From Nymphaea colorata (lineage: Eukaryota; Streptophyta; Magnoliopsida; Nymphaeales; Nymphaeaceae), in assembly GCF_008831285.2 (NCBI RefSeq), contig NC_045150.1:5592001-5656000 (forward strand): 64,000 bases of DNA, given 5' to 3'. Shown one piece after another: positions 58,591 through 64,000 of the stretch. The notes under the pieces are model-generated. The model was not told the DNA's origin. It did not search any database and worked only from the letters and a program-made list of their open reading frames with translations. The position numbers and the translations under genes were made by a program. Numbering within the stretch: position 1 is the stretch's first letter; each line of letters opens with the position of its first letter.

Positions 58591-61500
58591 AATAATTTAA
58601 TATATTTGGTTGTTTGTATATATAAATACTCCTTAAAGAACTAGTGCCCCGGCGGCAACCAACCAAAATTTCCGGCTCCGCTGAACCCCGCTAGTCATCC
58701 CACTTTTATGCAGGTTCCTCCCGATTAGTCATCCTCCTGTTATGCAGCTTCCTCCCAATTAATAGTACATCGGTGGAAGCGTTGTATGAGGACCTTTCCT
58801 AACGCATCCTTTTTTTTTTTGTATCCAATGAGTTTTCCTGTGCTTCCAGCTGCAATGTTAAACCCACCGTCTCCAAAGCCTTCCCTAACCAAAAAACTGT
58901 GTTACACTCATCCATTGGTAATAATGTTGGCATTAGTAAAGCAAATGGAGGGGGCACTAGTTCAATAACTTTAATGCTTTTAGGGGCACTTATATATATA
59001 TATAAACAATTAAACGCACTTTGGGATTCTGTGAAGCTGGCCATGTGGCTCTGCCACTGCATGTTGGTGATTGATGCTAATGCAATCTGTATGTTGTTAC
59101 TAACGGTGTTAATATAGCTCATTTAATTTTACCCACCCCAGATGGGCGACATCTACAAATTAATACATAATATCTTATAAACATTTACAAAATACTATCA
59201 CCAAGTTAGATAATACAAATTATTTAAGTTTACAATTTGCTCAAGCAATATACTACCACGAAGTAGATGCCCACCACAGTGTGGCGCTTTGGCTGGCTTT
59301 TGTACTTCTGTACAATGATCTTCAATGCTTTCATGCTCTAGGTCGTCACTCCTCCAATTTGCTGCTTCTTCTTCTATCAGCTCTTGCGGTAACTTCTTTA
59401 GAAACCAGCGGAAAATTTTACCGCCATATATGCCCAAAAGACCATCATTATAAACACAGGGATGAACATTCACATTAACAAGTACGCATGATATAAATAG
59501 CGACCATAGCTCAAAGAGTTGGGCGCTTTCAGTGTGAGTACCTCGACAGCAGGTGTACCGACAACCAACTTGGACATTGCAAGCCTTCCCTTCAGCCAAC
59601 AGGCCCGTCATAGCTGCTTAAAAGACCGTGGCAGCAGCGAAGACATCACTCTAAGTATCTGCGATTCGAATTTTAAATATACAGTCACTCTCCTTGTTAA
59701 CCAATTAAAGAAGAAGGTTCTAACAACATTTCATTCAGGGATGAAGTATATCAACAATTGAACCTGCAATAAAACATTATGATAGCATATATACATTGAT
59801 TATATATGCCGCTGTCAAGGTTTGCTTTGTCTATCGCTTGATGTTGTAAAATGTCGCTTTTCTTGTGATCTAAAATATTGTTAACGTTGTATCATTAAGA
59901 CATCGCAGATGATTTTCTTGTTGCGTGCTGTTTTTGTTGTCTGGCTTATTTTCTGTTGGTTACAAGAAACTGTCAATGTTTGACATTTTGGTAAGTATAA
60001 GAAGTTCTTATCTGTGTGTCACACGTTTATTTGGCTACTGAAGCTATCCGTCTATAGGAATTTAGCAATGCATTTTCCTACATGTTTTGTGGGTGCAATC
60101 CAACTAGTTGATTTAGAGGAAATTTATGATAAGTTATATTAAATGGTGTGAGGATTAAATATTTTGTTCCATGAAGTAGAGGATCCACATGTCAAAAAAC
60201 AAGGCAGTTGAAGGAAAGAATGGAGGATAAAGGAGTTTAAGAGGGAGGTGGAGCGGTCGTGAGGAAGTTTTCAAGTTTTGATAAGGTTAACATAAGTATT
60301 AACCAGAAGATGACCCGACCCCTTGGCTTGAATTTGGAGGTCCACATGCAGAGGCCAGTTGGCCTTTTCTTGAATTAGAGGAAATGAGTGGAGTTGCATC
60401 GACACTGCTCAGATGAGATTAGGCTTCTATCTTGCCACCGATATGTGTCGGGTAGGGAGATTATAATCTTTTTCTTGAAAATTTGGCCCACAACCATATC
60501 CTTTATGTGATTCCGTCGTAGTCTGAGATCTCAGTGTCTCAGCAAATAAAACTTTGGCTTGCCAGTCTCATAGAATTATATCAAAAGAATGTTAAAACGC
60601 TAAAGTGGCAGCAAAATTCAAATTGTTGTGGCAAGATATATGTTCTCTTCTGTGTGATCATTTCAAAAAACTCATACCAGGAAGCAACTAAATTGTTTGT
60701 CCAGAAATCACTTTGGCTTGATTCGTTGACTTCAGGATATCTCTGCAGGATTCTGTGAGGTTGTTTTGTTGCTATGCTACCTTGCACTTTCGATATTTTC
60801 TTCCTTGTTGTGAAGATTTTGGCAATAAAATACAAGAAACCACCTTAGGAGACATTTTGTTGATATAGGACGCATTTAGTTGAACTCGAAACTAAGAAAC
60901 CGGCGGCTTCTCCGATGATAGACAAGCTGGGGTTGTGTAGGAAAGCCATCAGTTAAATTCAAAGCATTCCGTTTTCCTTGCTTAAAAAACTAAAAAGTGT
61001 CAACGTACAATGCCACTAGACCATGCACTTCGTCGTTAGTGGCCCAACAGTACAATAAATGACTAGCCGACAAGGATTACTACCCAAAAGGAAAACGAAA
61101 CGAAGGACGACTGCAATGACAATGAATCTGCAATCGGATCTCTTGTCAGCTTGTTCAGCAATGGAGAAACGCTCTGGTGTTCAAAGCTCATAAAAACCGT
61201 TTGAAAACACAAAACCTGGAGGGAATGCGGCAATGAATGACTGCCAGCCAAGATTAAATCTAGTACGTGGATTCCGCAAGAGGCACCTTTGAAGTGGAGA
61301 TTCAACCAGATAGATGATAATATATACAGTGTTTTGATTAATTAATCTACTCTCAACATATAATCGGTAAGGGTTTATACAGAAAATAAGTAAAATGTCC
61401 ACACAATCATGAGCACAAAGAGCTGCAGAAAACATGGAAGTGTGAAATATAAATCTCCCTCTTAAACTAGGTCACACGTAATGATAGCTGCCATAAATGT
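58591..61500. other. Intergenic region without a recognised gene
   Basis: A 137-codon minus-strand frame (59198-59611) contains FRWFLKKLPQELIEEEAANW and LEHESIEDHCTEVQKP, which have a protein-like composition, but I recognise no family and no splice partners. A 107-codon minus frame at 58799-59122 is likewise unassigned. From 59800 to 61500 nothing was recognised. Confidence 0.35.
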
Positions 61501-62208
61501 ACAAGCACTGTTACAAGAAAATTGTTCCTTTCCAATTACATAAAAGGCTATAAAATTACACAGATGATGGACATATATTACACCACATGGCAGGACAGCA
61601 AATTCATTGAGGTAAAGATCACAAAGATATTTCAGCAAGGTGGAGAGAACAAATTGAGTACAGGTCGAAATCACCCAAGGGCGACTAGAGACAAAGTTGG
61701 CACCTTTGCTCTGTGTGCTGCAGATAAAGCAGCAATTCCTCTCAGGTTGCTTGCAACTGCAGCATTCATTCCCACTGTTCCAGAATTGATAGAAAACGTG
61801 GCCAAGGAAAAAGATGCAACGAGCATGTCATGAACCCTTTTGAGCTGTAGGTCTCACAAACATCTGACATTCACGCATGTAAATTTAACCACGTTCTCGC
61901 TTGTGGAGTTGTGGTGTTGCCAACTAACCTCGTTAGTGGTTAGTTTTGAAACTAATGAAAGAAATTTGAGAAGCTTCAAGGATGCCTTCATGCAACTTCT
62001 GCATCTTTCGTTATTCAACTTCAAACTATAAGAAGGAATTTTAGAACCTGTACAGCCAGCTGACCACCATTTATATCAGCTCCAAACCCTACTGGAACAA
62101 ACATTCAGCAAGGTTGCCCGTCAGTGAGTTACGTGCAGTCATACTCAAAATGGGCGAGCTGAGTGGCATATTTAGGCATTAAGTGGTCCATAGTGATTTG
62201 CTCTTAAC
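61501..62208 (-). other. Probable 3' UTR and flank of the E2F gene
   Basis: Sequence downstream of the E2F stop. Plus-strand frames here have no family similarity. A transcript end could not be placed. Confidence 0.4.
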
Positions 62209-63823
62209 TCATCTCCTAGTTGGCGTGGATACCTGTGAACTATGTGGCAACTCAACAACACTAGAAGATGGGGTATGTGGCTGTGGTGGTTGTGAGATAA
62301 CATCACCGATGCCAAACCCATCCACTTCCATTCTATCCATCCCATCCCACATCATTTCAGCTGGAAAGAGTTAAGCACTTAACAAAATAATAATGATCAA
62401 TATCAACATTAAATAACAGGATAACAATGACCTTAAAAAAAAGGATACATTCTGCCTTCCACATATCAGTGATGCTGATACCAGGATCCATTTGCAGCCA
62501 ATAATCCTCACTCTGCAACATGCAAATCATCCCCTCAATGTGACCACAAGTATGCTGCTATATTAATAAGGTACAACATGAATTTCTGCCTAAAAAAAGG
62601 CCTCTTCAAAATTGAAGAAATGACAAGAATCTAAACAATATGTACCATAGAAACATTCTTGACTCCAGCAGTAGGTTTGAAGAAGGTACTAGATTTATTT
62701 GTACTATTATCATTTTATTTGTGTTGAGATTCCACTTGCAGATGTAAGAATTTAAAGCCTGATGCTTTTCAAAAAACCCATACGATGCACTCAATACTTA
62801 CATCAATGTCTGAGGGGACAATTTTCATGATCCCTCCTACAGAATCATGTGCAGCATTCACATCAGGAGATGTGCTTTGCAAGTCTTGATGCATGGTTTC
62901 TGTGTCTGTTGCCATATTTACTTGTGTTGCCATTTCTGCCTGATTAACCATGTCAGCAGACTTTGGAGAAGCGGCAGGTGGCAGAATTTGTTGTGCAGCA
63001 ACATCAGTCACCTCAAATTTCACGTATCGACTGAACAAAGACAGAAGCATGTAAACACAACTGCAATATATTTCCTAGTTGCTACTCATCTCTTAGAAAT
63101 AAACAGGAGATAACTGATTACCTGAGAAGGTAAACATCTATTGGTCCCATGGTACTTCTAAGAACCATCCTGTATCTTCTTTGAGGATAATCAACAGCCT
63201 GGGTGCATGCTTCACAAAATTAAATAAAGATAATCACCCAAGAAAACCTACAAATAATAGCTTTGCAAAAATAAATCTGGAAACTCATCTTGTAAACCTT
63301 ATCAGCATAAATCGCTCACCTCATCAGGATCTGGAACTTCCAACGTAGTACCATGAGGTGCTTTAATTGCAATTAGAGTATCCCTCTGTAAAACGGAACA
63401 TGGGACGGCATAAATAACATTGCAAACAGAGCAAAATGCAATTTCGGTTCAAAAGTTGAGGATAGATCAAGCTACAGGGGCATAACATTAGACCAGTGTA
63501 CCAGAAAGCATGGGACTCCCATTATGTCTTCCTCTTTCACATACAACAACCTGTGAAAATAATAATTATTGAGAGAAAGCATCTTAATATGTGTGTGCGC
63601 GTGCACGTGAGTGATAGAGAGAGAGAGAGAGAGAGTACTTTTTGTTGTTCTCATCCTCACTTAGCTCCCTCAACCTTTCTTGCATTTCACTGTCACAAAC
63701 ATAATATTTGAATTTTTTTCACATTACTTCATCTTCTATAAGATTCAAGCAACATGGCAAATGGTCAGACCTTATACGCTCATCTAGTCTATGCTCCTCA
63801 AGGGCAAGGTTTTCAACATCTGT
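62209..63823 (-). CDS. E2F: E2F transcription factor (A/B type), 3' half of the gene
   Basis: E2F proteins pair with DP, bind S-phase gene promoters in the nucleus and are restrained by retinoblastoma-related protein (RBR). Minus-strand exons are 63771-63823, 63639-63689, 63502-63550, 63320-63385, 63122-63198, 62802-63030, 62449-62512 and 62209-62360. All junctions are GT-AG with consistent phases, giving 246 codons. In order they encode the coiled coil (ENLALEEHRLDERI, MQERLRELSED), the marked box (LLYVKEEDIMGVPCF, LIAIKAPHGTTLEVPDPDE, YPQRRYRMVLRSTMGPIDVYL) and a Pro/Ala/Met-rich spacer. The acidic RBR-binding and activation motif is DYWLQMDPGISITDMW, followed by a Pro/Ser tail. The DNA-binding winged helix and start lie beyond the right edge. 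Alternative splicing at TCACAG|GTATCC (about 62233) could change the tail. The strong activation motif argues against the repressor-like E2FC or the atypical DEL class. Confidence 0.93.
63602..63637. repeat. (GA)n run in an E2F intron
   Basis: A (GA)n tract of about 22 bases (near 63615-63636) sits directly after the donor site of the 51-bp E2F exon. The E2F fragment at 7208 has only a short CTCTCT there, so the tract expanded in one lineage after the duplication. Confidence 0.75.
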
Positions 63824-64000
63824 CTGTATACAAACAATAAAAGACTAATCATAACATAATATAGAACCAACGAACTGAAGAATCATTCAGAAAAACAGCT
63901 GAAAGACTCAAAACAACTTTAATGTTTCAAGAGACTGGTGGGAACCTATTTCACACCAACAATGGATACCAGTACGGCAATGTATAAGTCCTATTAGCAA
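63824..64000 (-). other. E2F intron running off the window
   Basis: Upstream of the acceptor TATACAG there is no further exon before the window edge. The dimerisation and DNA-binding exons must lie beyond 64000. Confidence 0.7.

Noticed and set aside
59198-59611. 137-codon minus-strand frame as a gene
   Set aside because: Composition is plausible but no family is recognised and no neighbouring exon supports it; described only within the intergenic entry.
61522-61833. Plus-strand 103-codon frame downstream of E2F
   Set aside because: Lies in the expected 3' flank of the E2F gene and shows no family similarity.

Overview
This is nuclear DNA from a flowering plant, AT-rich and repeat-dense. 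The evidence is two recognisable plant genes with GT-AG introns (an HVA22-family gene and an E2F transcription factor gene), Ty1/copia remnants, a tRNA-derived SINE, several families of short terminal-inverted-repeat (TIR) elements, and many (TA)n and (GA)n microsatellites. Introns of 3.4 and 4.2 kb fit a mid-to-large plant genome. The species cannot be named from the sequence.

Layout. From 1 to 21.2 kb the window is gene-poor. It holds TIR elements, a CACTA-like end near 5.1 kb, a MADS-box K-domain fragment (6.0-6.2 kb), a decayed copy of part of an E2F gene (7.2-7.5 kb) and a degraded copia gag on the minus strand (12-13 kb). From 21.25 to 30.54 kb (+) is a complete six-exon HVA22-like gene, predicted 256 aa. 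From 30.5 to 36.2 kb are only repeats.

From 36.2 to 55.7 kb lies a dispersed three-copy family of a small plant gene of unknown function, all on the minus strand. Copy 1 (36.7-37.2 kb) looks intact, copy 2 (49.2-49.7 kb) is open but has lost conserved residues, and copy 3 (about 54.9-55.1 kb) is broken by a deletion. A SINE sits in the flank of copy 3, and a fourth, promoter-only piece lies inverted beside it. Between the copies are two copia fragments, each carrying a TIR element with an exact 8-bp target-site duplication, and a large nested inverted repeat.

From 55.95 to 58.6 kb (-) is a third copia remnant, also with a nested TIR element and with a 22-nt G run. From 62.2 to 64.0 kb (-) is the 3' half of an E2F-type cell-cycle transcription factor gene that continues beyond the right edge.

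The identified host genes are not functionally linked: HVA22 proteins shape ER membranes in stress responses, and E2F controls S-phase genes. No CRISPR array, rRNA gene, functional tRNA gene or new multi-gene system was seen. The most interesting content is evolutionary: captured or duplicated gene fragments, a decaying segmental duplication with datable insertions, and TIR elements nested in copia remnants.
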